From: Cavia porcellus
Lineage: Eukaryota; Chordata; Mammalia; Rodentia; Caviidae
DNA length: 64,000 nt
Direction of reading: 5' to 3'
Assembly: GCF_034190915.1 (NCBI RefSeq)
Contig: NW_026947484.1
Coordinates: 210,998,657 to 211,062,656 of the forward strand
In this document: positions 55,576-64,000 of the stretch, piece after piece
Numbering within the stretch: position 1 is the stretch's first letter
Layout: the number at the start of each line of letters is the position of its first letter
Translations under genes and position numbers: made by a program
The notes under the pieces: generated by a model
The model's input: only the letters and a program-made list of their open reading frames with translations
Databases searched by the model: none
Told to the model about the DNA's origin: nothing

Positions 55576-56785
55576 CATTTATATCATTTTCTTTTATATT
55601 AAAAAAAATAAGAACTTTTAAAAGGGATACCTAAAGGAATAGCCCTTGACCAGTGAAATTTTTTATCACCTTCAATGAGGGCAACCCGGAGAGAAAGAGA
55701 ATTTTTAGGACCAGGACTGAGGAGCAGGATCTGCAGCTGGGATCAGCCTAACTCTGGAACTAGATGAGGACTAGAATTGGGGCAGGAAATGCCAGCATGG
55801 GGGTGAAGCCCCCCTACTGCAATCAGTGCATTGTGCCCACGATATGAGGAATAGGGAGCAGAGCCAGTGCTCCGGGAAGCCACAGCTCTGTGCACTCACC
55901 CCGAAGCTACGGAGCCCCAAACCCAGCCGGGGACCCTGGGGCGGGCTGAGGCTCAGGGTCCTGAGTAGGTGGATGTGTCACCTGGAGCAGGACCCTGGCA
56001 GGGAGTAAGACTGCTCTTGGGTGGAGAGGATTGGAGTGTTGTGTGGGTCACCAAGGATGGGATTAGACCCAGGGAAACAAACTGAGCTCCAGTTTTCAGG
56101 ATCAGATTGCTTATCTAAAAAAGATTTTCACTTTTAAATGTGCTGCACATACATTCTATATTTTAGAAAGATGTGGTTTTTAATATCTAGCTACAAACAC
56201 GCACGCTGTAGTGTAACCCAGGTCACCCTGCCCTTTACAACTGCCCAAGACTGACTAATTCCTCAATTTGTTTAAAGTTCAGTGTTTTCCTCAGTTTTCC
56301 TGGTGAAGTCCCACGGGGAAATTCATAGTCCATTTCTGTTCCCGTTTCCTGCCCCTGCAGAATCAATTGTCTGGGGATCATTTTGTTACTTTACGCGTGA
56401 CGGACTCAGGGTCAGCTCCTTTCCCTGATTTCTGCTGCTCGCCACCACCACTGGGTCACACAGAACAGTTTTAGGGACACAGACCTCGTCGAGGATGGTG
56501 TAGCATGGGGTTATGCTGCAGTAAGCACAACAATTGTGATAAAATCTGTTATTCCAGGTTTAGCAGCTCTTGACTATTGTGGCACATTGCTCAGTATCTT
56601 TTCTGCTAACAGCCCAACTCCTACTGGTTTCTCACGTTTTCAGGGGCTACAGTTATTTGTACTAAACAGGCTTATCGGCAGGTACTGCTGCTCTTCCACC
56701 CGGAGGCCAGGAGCCCCTGCTCAAGCACCAGGCCTTAGCGGAGGCTGGTTGTGCTCGGCTGTGCCCTGCCTGTATGCGGAGGGCT
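55576..56785. other. Unique sequence, nothing recognised
   Basis: No repeat or exon is recognised. Confidence 0.4.
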
Positions 56786-56788
56786 TTG

Positions 56789-56790
<2 letters not shown>

Positions 56791-56838
<48 letters not shown>
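56791..56838. repeat. (GT)n microsatellite
   Basis: About 24 uninterrupted GT units. The Cys-Val runs in open frames here come only from this repeat. Confidence 0.97.
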
Positions 56839-56843
<5 letters not shown>

Positions 56844-58019
56844 GTCCTCAAACAATCTCTTAAGAAACGATTTGGTTCTGTCTTCAGAGGTATCTTGATT
56901 TACAAAAACAAAACCTCTTCACTTTGTTACTGTGTTTCTTTCTCGGCTCTGAGCTTCCCAGGTCAGCAGCAGAAGGGTGTCCAGTATGACCTGATGTTAA
57001 CTCATGGGATGAGCCAGAGCCTCTTCCATCCTTCCAGGTTCAGGCCTGGGTCTAGCATTGTCCAGGGAGAGCCAAATTATCTGGCGGGCATTTACAAATG
57101 CTTCTGTGAACATCAGTTGGTTTAGAGACCAAGTTTGTCCACGCTGCTGAGAATGGAAGCTCTGGGGTCGGAGTAGCCCTGAGGACAAACACCAGGAGAG
57201 AAGGCACAACGGGACAATGAGCTTCAGGTCAGCAGCCGGGGAGGCTGGAAAAGAGACACGACAGCCGGCCAAGAGGGCTTTTCCTTGTGTTTCTCTAACC
57301 ATCTGTTTCAAACCGTGCTGCAGCCTCCCTTTGGAAAGGTTGGGTGAGTGTGTGGGTAAAGCTTAATGTTGATGCCACATGCCGCAGCAGATGCAGCTGC
57401 TCTTGGCTTGGTCACGCCTGGGTTTGCACCCAGGACCCTCAAGAGCTCTGTGCATTATGGTAATTAGCCATCTGCTGCAGCTTTCCAGCACCCGCTGATC
57501 ACAAAAGGAAGCCAGGAGCCTCCTGGCGGCAGCAGCCCTGGAGGTGTGGGAGGCACCTGGCCACTGGCCTCAGCCTGGCCCTGCCCAGCACTGAGAAGCC
57601 TGGCAGGGAACTGGCCCAGTACTGCACAGAACAGAGTGGCCCTGGGGACCCTGGGGAAAGAGGCAAGCACCTTCCCACTGACACACTGGCTGTCATCAGC
57701 TCAGGGACTGAGCAGAATGGCCCAGCCAGCCTGCCAAGGCAAGGAGCACTTCCATTCCCTCTGGAGGCAGAGGCGTCCTTTGTTTGAAAGCAACTTTTCC
57801 TTTGGGGACTGGGTGACTGGAGGTAGCAGGACTGGTGATATTTATAAAATTATGCATACATATGTAGATATTAGTAGTAGAGAATTAATCTTAAAACTAT
57901 AAATGGTATATATACAGCAGCAATAGACAGCCCCATGTTTACGTAGTAATCTCAAGACCCATAAATACCTGTTGGTAGAAATGTTGTTATGAACAACCTT
58001 TAAGGGTAGAACTTTTTAT
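56839..58019. other. Unique sequence, nothing recognised
   Basis: Chance open frames only (up to 124 codons, driven by the GT repeat at the start). Confidence 0.4.
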
Positions 58020-58130
58020 TTTTTATTGTTTGTTGGTTGGTTTATTTTTTCTCACTGTGCTGGGAGCTGAACCCCAGGCCTATGCACAGTAGTCAAAACT
58101 ACAGTATCTCTCAGCTGCATTTGAGCCTTC
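58020..58130 (-). repeat. ID-like SINE, antisense, diverged
   Basis: Words gctgggagctgaaccccagg and ctacagtatctctcagctgc are the complement of an ID B-box and A-box region. Confidence 0.6.
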
Positions 58131-59669
58131 GACTTTCATTTTAAATATGTGTGAATGTACGTGAGTAAGCTGTGCAGTCACCTAAAATTCCTAAGAATAT
58201 ATTTATACCTATCCTGCAGTATAACCCTTAAGTCTTTTAAGGGTTTTTAAACTTTAAATCTGCATACGTATACACATAAAAACAGCACTGCCTCTGCCTG
58301 AGGAGGGGCGGCCTGTGGAGCTCAGGATTTGGAAAACGGTTCTGGTCCCAGTTCTGCCACCCCATACATGCACCATCCTACTTCAGGGAGGACTGTATTC
58401 ACTGTAGCAAGAAAAGGAGAATAAAATATGCTTCAGGCTCTTGGAGCATTGGCTGAACTGAGCTGCAGAGCTCAAGGAAGACTAGAAATGTGGGAGTGGC
58501 ATGGTGGTGCATGCAGGAGGGAGCCAGAGGGGGAGCCATTGAGAGTGGGTGAAAGCATGTAGAACTGAAGTGTGATTACACCTGAGACTGTAGGGGCAAA
58601 GCCAAAGATGTGTGCAAGTGTCCTGGGGCATGCACAGAGAAGCACCTGCGTGGCTGGGAAGGATAGGGGAGGGGGGATACTGTGGAATTCCCTTGCGTCT
58701 CACTTGAAGAAAGCACATGTGAGCCCAGGGATCAGGCATTTCAAGGTTCACAAATAGCCCCTGTTCAGGCATGAATGTGTCAAGTGTGCCCTGGTGGGGA
58801 GACTGGCGTGGTGAGAGCCTCAGGTCATGATAGGGATGGGGCTGGATTGTGGTGGAGGAGGATCGAGGGGCCACACTGATGAGTGAGGGATTCACCCTGT
58901 CGCCAGGGGCAGCCACCCAGGGTTTGAAGCAGAGGAATTAAGAAATCAGGCAGGTTTGAAAGAGGCCAGTCTGAAAACCAAGATGGGGCAAGAGGTAGGT
59001 GTGGCGGGAGGTCAGGAAAGCGGTGGCAGCGTATGGATGCACTGTAGCCATGGGGAGGAAAGAGTGAGCCCAGGGCGAGGTGGCGCAGAACTTGCATGGC
59101 TTTGGAGCGAGAGACCGAAGGAGTTCGTAGCTTTATTAGCTGGCTAGAAGCACACACCAAGCAAAGAAGGGAAGTGCAGGAGGGAGAGTGGCTCTGAGCG
59201 GTGGGAGTTCTGCTGCACCCTTGCTGTGAGTGATTGCACAGCCTCAGGGTGGATGCATCCGGGTGGGAGCGAAAGGAACTCACCCGTGTGTGTGCACACA
59301 CACATGCACACAGGCACACACAGCCTGGACCTCAGTGAAGCCAACTAGACAGGGAGTGTCAGGATAAAAAATCCGGAAAAGGCCAATACACACGCACCTG
59401 GCCTGGGCCGCGTCCCCTCTGCTCCCGCTGTGCTGGCCCCTGGCCTCTCTGGAACACGCCAAGCACGCGCCTCCTCAGGGCTGCGGCTCCCGCTGTTTCC
59501 TGTGCTGGAACATCCTCTCCCAGATGCGCACTTCTTAACTTCACCCCATTCAAGCTACTGCTTCAACCTCAGGCCAGGTGCTCGCTGCACCCCAAGCCCC
59601 TCATCTTCTCATGTGCTTTTGTTTATTGTTGTTGCCACAGGGCTGGGGACCTAGGCTGATGGTCACTGG
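58131..59669. other. Unique sequence with overlapping chance open frames
   Basis: The longest, 164 codons on the minus strand (58,825-59,319), overlaps a 144-codon frame and shows no domain. No splice or promoter context is recognised. Confidence 0.4.
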
Positions 59670-59735
59670 CAGAAGATACCAAGCACTTGAACAGTGCCTG
59701 GTTTGTTGAGTGAATGAATCTTAAAATGAGAAACA
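59670..59735 (+). repeat. MIR/L2-like fragment
   Basis: The words agcacttgaacagtgcctgg and ttgagtgaatgaatc follow the order of an old MIR/L2 3' end. Confidence 0.4.
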
Positions 59736-59759
59736 AAGTTTAATTAAGAATATATCTTT

Positions 59760-59836
59760 AGCCAGGAACAGTGGCACACGAGCGACCCAGGCAGGAGGAT
59801 CACAAGTTCCCATTCTGAGACCTTGTCTCAGAAAAA
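59760..59836 (+). repeat. B1 SINE, internally shortened
   Basis: The head agccaggaacagtggcacac jumps to caggcaggaggatcacaag and ccttgtctcagaaaaaaag. Confidence 0.75.
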
Positions 59837-59840
59837 AAGA

Positions 59841-60000
59841 GCCAGGCATAGTCATGTACACCTGCAATCCCAGCACTCAGAGGCTGAGGCAAGAGGACTT
59901 CTGCAAATACAAGTCCAGCCTGGGCTACGTAGTTAATTCAAGGTCAGACTGGCACATGTGGTGAGACCTTATCTCAAACAAACAAACAAAAAACCTAATA
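59841..60000 (+). repeat. B1 SINE
   Basis: Contains gagccaggcatagtcatgt, gcaatcccagcactcagagg and both duplicated blocks. Its tail is caaacaaacaaac. Confidence 0.86.
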
Positions 60001-60019
60001 ATTATAAATTTTTTAAATG

Positions 60020-60088
60020 AATTGAGCTGGGGGTAGAGCTCAGTTGTAGCACAACCCTGGGTTTGATCCCCAGTACCACTGCCACCCC
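60020..60088 (+). repeat. ID SINE fragment
   Basis: The head gagctgggggtagagctcag is joined to gggtttgatccccagtacc. Confidence 0.82.
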
Positions 60089-60089
60089 C

Positions 60090-60260
60090 AAATTCAAGAA
60101 AGGCACACTCCTCTAATTCTAGATACTCAGCGCCGAGACAAGAAGATTGTAAGTACAAGAATCGCTTAGCAAGACTCCATCAAAAAGTAAAAAGCGCTAG
60201 AGATGTGCTCAGCTGTAGACCGCCTTGGGTTAAGCCCTGGTACCAAAAGGAAAAAAAAAC
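60090..60260 (+). repeat. B1-dID dimeric SINE, diverged
   Basis: The B1 half (ctctaattctagatactcag) and the ID half (gctagagatgtgctcagctg, aagccctggtaccaaaagg) are both mutated. Confidence 0.7.
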
Positions 60261-60489
60261 AAAAGTTGAGAAAGGAAAAATTATAAGCATATTTTAGTAT
60301 ATATTTCACAAAATGACAGCTGCGGTTATTCTTAGAGCAAAGTACGAGCCAAATATTTCTTATTTGGGAGGGTGTATAATTTTCTGACAAATTGTTGGAT
60401 GGCATGCTACAACTTAGGCTAATTCCTACCTAACTTTTATGGTATGACCTGTTGCAAAAATATTTGCAGTCCTACTCTATCTTTTTGCA

Positions 60490-61030
60490 AAAATAATCTT
60501 TTTTTAATTTGAGTTTTAAAATTTTTATCAGTACATATTTGCCATACACAATGATCACATGCATCATGGGGAATTTGTACCTGGACACGGTATATTTTAA
60601 TTCTTCCTTTTTCCCATTTCCCATCCTTCCCCTCCACATTTACGGAAGTTTTGTTTTCATTCTGTCCCTTCCATTCTCTTTTTAAAAAACCTTTTCCTTT
60701 CCTGCCCTCCCTGTCCTGTTCCCCTTCCCGCTTGAACAAGCTCTTCCTACCTCCTGATCCCCACCCTCCACTTCTTTCTTATTTACCCTTTGGGTTTCTC
60801 ACAAAAGAGAGACAATGTGATATTTAAATTTGCGTATCTGATTTGACATCATGGTCCCGAGGTGCATCCATTACCTAAAAACGACTTAAGTTTATGTTTC
60901 TTTATGGCAGAATAGTGATATAAATACCACTCATCTGTTGACGGGCATACAGACTGCCTGCAATATCCAGCTATCATAAATATGCTGCTGTAAGCATAGA
61001 TAAATATAATCATGAGGTATAACTGATATC
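60490..61030 (-). mobile_element. Old L1, 5'-truncated, antisense 3' end
   Basis: The plus strand shows the complement of an L1 3' UTR and ORF2 end in the same order as 3,578-4,018: ttatcagtacatatttgcc at the 3' end, then gggtttctcacaaaagagag, tttatggcagaatagtgat and ctgttgacgggcatac. Frames are broken. Confidence 0.7.
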
Positions 61031-61611
61031 CAGTGACGTGCTCAGAGCCTAAATGTACTATTTAATCTGTTTCAGGAATTCACATTAAGATAAAACATTT
61101 ATTTCTAACACCCCAGAAAGCTCCTTCCGCACCCCTTCCCCAAGCAGTCTCTCATCCCATCTCTCCTGCCATAGGTGACTTTCTCCTGTTCTAGAATTGC
61201 AAGCAAATTGGTCGACACAATGCATAGGTCTTTGTGTCCAGCGTGTTTCTCTGAGCGTAGCATGCTGAGACCCATCATGCTGTCACTCGTCTTGTAGCTC
61301 ATTTCTTTTTAGTCCTCGGTAATGTTTCGAGGACTTCTCCTGTCATTCTGTTACCACCTTTGTGGATTTGGTTTTGATTGCCACTTGTCCTGACCGTGGC
61401 TTTGTTTGTGGGACAAATGTCATGTCCTCTCCACTTTTATAACATCTTCACTTTCTGCTCGGCTTCCATCAGATTTGCATTGTACCATCACTGTGTACTT
61501 AGAGATGTAGGAGAAACGGACCAAAAGAGTTGGAGAGAACAGTACATGGCTAGACGTTACCAAATTGCTGGTATAAAAGAATGTTTGTAGCAGAAATTAA
61601 TTTAGTAGGAC
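61031..61611. other. Unique sequence, nothing recognised
   Basis: No repeat or exon is recognised. Confidence 0.4.
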
Positions 61612-61635
61612 TCTCTCTCTCTCTCTCTCTCTCTT
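61611..61635. repeat. (CT)n microsatellite
   Basis: About 12 CT units, then tttctcc. Confidence 0.93.
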
Positions 61636-61679
61636 TCTCCTTAACTGATCCCAAGGTCTGCCCCCGAGCTACATTATCC

Positions 61680-61790
61680 ATTCTTTTTTCTTATTTTATT
61701 TCTAATTTCGAGACAGGGTCTTATTAAGGCCCTATATTGCCCAAGTTGGTCTCAAATTAGCTGTCTCCCACGTCAACCTCACAGAGTGAA
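61680..61790 (-). repeat. B1-dID-type SINE left half, antisense, diverged
   Basis: The words ttcgagacagggtcttatt, gcccaagttggtctcaaatt and cacgtcaacctcacag follow antisense order. Confidence 0.65.
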
Positions 61791-62018
61791 TAATCACTCA
61801 CTAGTGAATATTTTCATGTTTTGACACTTTACAAAGTGTCTTGTAACTATGATAGTGAGTGCTTATACAACCAGGCTCTTCCTCCTGTGTGTGCACTGCT
61901 GAGTGTGTGTGTGTAACGAACTGCCTGTTTCTTGCTATTATTCATTTAAGACCATAACTGTGCAGAAAACTGGTGCTAAACATCTATTTGCCCCACCTGT
62001 ATGAAATTGCCATATTTG

Positions 62019-62135
62019 GGGGCTAGGGATTTAGCTCAGTGGCATAAGCACCTGCCTTAGAGGCAGGCGGTCGTGAGTTCGATCCCCGGTACCGATAAAA
62101 AAAAATGAAAAAAAAAAAAAAAAGACAAAAAAAAA
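62019..62135 (+). repeat. ID-type SINE
   Basis: A well preserved copy: gggggctagggatttagctc, cataagcacctgcc, B box gagttcgatccccgg and 3' end taccgataaaaa followed by a long A tail. Confidence 0.92.
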
Positions 62136-62189
62136 AAGAAATTGCCATATTTGAGCATTTCTGATTGGCACATTCATGCGGCACATCTT

Positions 62190-62295
62190 AATGGGTTTTT
62201 TTTTTTTTTTACTTTTTTGATTGTCACAATATTTGTACATATTTATGAGGGACAAATGTTTTTGATTTGTGTATGTATATTGGGGAGCTTAGTTT
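62190..62295 (-). repeat. Old L1 3' end, antisense
   Basis: A T run is followed by ttgattgtcacaatatttgt and acatatttatgagggac, the complement of a common L1 3' end. Confidence 0.5.
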
Positions 62296-62349
62296 TTATC
62301 TTGCAGGTTGCTACTCATGAGTGAAATCATTTTAATAGATTAGTATTTA

Positions 62350-62408
62350 TCGAGGCTCTGGGGAATCAAACCCAGGACCTCACACACCACTGGGCTACAG
62401 CCCCGGGC
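62350..62408 (-). repeat. ID-like SINE fragment, antisense
   Basis: ggctctggggaatcaaaccc, then caccactgggctacagcccc. Confidence 0.72.
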
Positions 62409-63079
62409 CTGCATTTTTAGGTAGTAAAATGGACAAGACTAGAAACTGACAACCGCTTAACCTGTTACCAAAATGAGTATTGCTCTGCGAAGCTTCCTCC
62501 CGTCACCTGTGCCTGTGTGACACCAGTGATGGTACCGGTCTGGATCATCTAACCCAACAGGGAGGCTTCCACAAGACAAGTTGCTTCACTTCTGTGGAAG
62601 TCTGCACTTGTCGGCAGCCTGCCCCGTGTCCTCAGGCTCCCAGGCCCCTGCATCTGGAGGCCTTTCCGCCTGCTGCGTGTCACCCTCTGCACTCGGCCAC
62701 ATCTTCACTCCCTCTCTGTGGAAGAGCAAAAAGCAAGGGCGAGCCATGAGCTTTCTCTGAACGACCTCGTGAGGCAAACGTGATTTCTGCTCCAAATCCA
62801 ATTCCTTTGGCTCAGTTCCATGGCTGATTTCAGTCACAGATGACTTTGGGAAACAGTCTTTCTCAGGCACGATGTGAGCAAAGACAAGTCCAGATGCCTC
62901 TGGAGGCGGTGGCTTCTCATCTTGGTGACTCAGGCTTCGGTTGGCTGCGCGGGTCTGAATTAACTCAGTGGAACGACAGACTGCTATCAGCTACTGAGCC
63001 TTAGAGGTCATTTTCCACGGCTCCTCCTCTACCAGGCCACTGTCACCTCTTATTACACACCCTCATAAATGTCCCTTCC
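62409..63079. other. Unique sequence, nothing recognised
   Basis: No repeat or exon is recognised. Overlapping frames of about 90 codons have no domain. Confidence 0.4.
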
Positions 63080-63235
63080 TCTGCTGGGAGCAGTGCTATC
63101 CCAGGACTCCGGGAGGCTGAGGCAGGAAATGCACAAGTTAGAGCCTAGTCAAAGACCACATTTTCTCTCCTGTGGAATTAAGAGAGAGAGAGAAAGAAAG
63201 AGACAGAGACAGAGACAGAGAGTGAGCAGGAGAGC
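63080..63235 (+). repeat. B1-like SINE with GA-rich tail
   Basis: ctgctgggagcagtgctatc and ccgggaggctgaggcaggaa show a diverged B1, followed by a (GAGA)n-rich tail at 63,181-63,225. Confidence 0.65.
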
Positions 63236-63459
63236 CCTAGGAAGACAGGAACGGAAGGAAAGGGTAGTAGAATAACAGGGCTGGAAATAACACAGCATGT
63301 TAAATGCACCTACAAATAAGCTGAAATGAAGCTCATTGTTCTGTATACCTAACATGTACCCATAAGAAAATTGTAAAGGCACAAAGAAATGCTCATTCAC
63401 CATGGGAGAGTACCCTGCCTAAAGCCAGCAGGGTAAATTCTTGGGAAAGGCATGTGCCC

Positions 63460-63501
63460 TGGAGGCTGGGGACACAGCTTGCGGGTAGAGCACTTGCTGT
63501 T

Positions 63502-63502
<1 letters not shown>
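63460..63502 (+). repeat. ID SINE head fragment
   Basis: ggaggctggggacacagcttg and gtagagcacttgctg form an ID head that runs straight into a GT repeat. Confidence 0.65.

Positions 63503-63541
<39 letters not shown>
63503..63541. repeat. (GT)n microsatellite
   Basis: About 19 GT units. Confidence 0.96.
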
Positions 63542-63543
<2 letters not shown>

Positions 63544-63579
63544 TGTTCCTGGGTTGCTGCTTCAGCATGAGGGAGGGGA

Positions 63580-63582
63580 ACA

Positions 63583-63638
<56 letters not shown>

Positions 63639-63641
63639 AAA

Positions 63642-63674
<33 letters not shown>

Positions 63675-63720
63675 GAGAAAGAAAGAGAAAGAAGAGAGAG
63701 AGGGAAAAAAAGAGAAAAAA
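63580..63720. repeat. (GAAA)n microsatellite
   Basis: About 110-140 bases of GAAA repeats with a few interruptions. The Lys/Glu/Arg-rich open frames here are products of this repeat only. Confidence 0.97.
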
Positions 63721-64000
63721 AAGGAAATCTGCTTTGAAAGGCTTAATCCTGCAGAAGGTTTGTGCTCAGAAGCACCTTTCATTAAAACAAAATCCTTCGA
63801 GTTTGTCAGTGTTGTGGAAAAGCCAGTATAAAGTGTTCCTGGTCAACAGGAGGCCCCACCTTGGCTTCTGCCTCCTGGGAAGGGCAGGAGGAAGATCTCC
63901 GTGGAGGAGCCCTTTCCTCCCACAAGGCCACGCTAGCAGGACAGAAGTATAGTAAGTTGAATTACAGTTGTACATGACACCGAAGGCTTCAGAAACGACC
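63721..64000. other. Unique sequence at window end
   Basis: Nothing is recognised. Confidence 0.4.

Noticed and set aside
56536..57125. Frames of 120 and 124 codons with Cys-Val runs
   Set aside because: The runs come from a (GT)n microsatellite. Nothing on either side suggests an exon.
63452..63952. 166-codon Lys/Glu/Arg-rich frame and its minus-strand Phe/Ser-rich partner
   Set aside because: They are translations of the (GT)n and (GAAA)n repeats.
1..64000. CRISPR arrays, operons, bacterial or phage features
   Set aside because: The regular repeats present are SINE, satellite and LINE sequences. There are no spacer-repeat arrays or compact gene runs, so the DNA is mammalian.

Overview
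This window looks like mammalian, non-coding, repeat-rich DNA from a rodent. The evidence is abundant B1 (7SL-derived) SINEs, B1-dID dimers (a B1 left half joined to an ID-like tRNA-derived right half), monomeric ID-type SINEs of tRNA-Ala origin, L1 LINEs, and remnants of MaLR LTRs and MIR. I see no B2 or B4 elements, which argues against a mouse, rat or hamster. B1-dID elements fit squirrel-related or castorimorph rodents (for example beaver), but I cannot fix the species from sequence alone. I found no convincing host exon, RNA gene or CpG-island promoter, so the window reads as intergenic or deep intronic.

Layout. About 1-26 kb is unique sequence peppered with SINEs, a twin-primed (5'-inverted) old L1 (3.6-4.6 kb), other old L1 pieces (17.2-18.4 and 20.0-20.4 kb), an antisense MLT1-type LTR (21 kb), a MIR (24.4 kb) and a 29-bp G-rich minisatellite (14.03-14.39 kb). 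About 26-47.4 kb is a block of young LINE insertions. It holds a full-length half-L1 (HAL1-type) element with an intact 350-residue ORF1 and no ORF2 (26,045-29,221, + strand). Next is a full-length L1 (L1-B, 30,934-37,667, - strand) nested inside a second L1 (L1-C, 30,510-42,890 overall, - strand). Last is a second, decayed full-length HAL1-type element (44,167-47,390, - strand). About 47.4-64 kb returns to unique sequence with many SINEs and microsatellites.

How the parts relate. The two HAL1-type elements have only ORF1, but their 3' untranslated regions are homologous to those of the neighbouring L1s. Their flanking target-site duplications look L1-like. This suggests they move with the help of L1 ORF2 protein supplied in trans. 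Both start with a conserved YY1-like motif about 11-14 bases from the 5' end. L1-B has an intact ORF1, and an ORF2 broken by a single extra base. L1-C has an intact ORF1 but a badly damaged ORF2. The most interesting material is this L1/HAL1 block.
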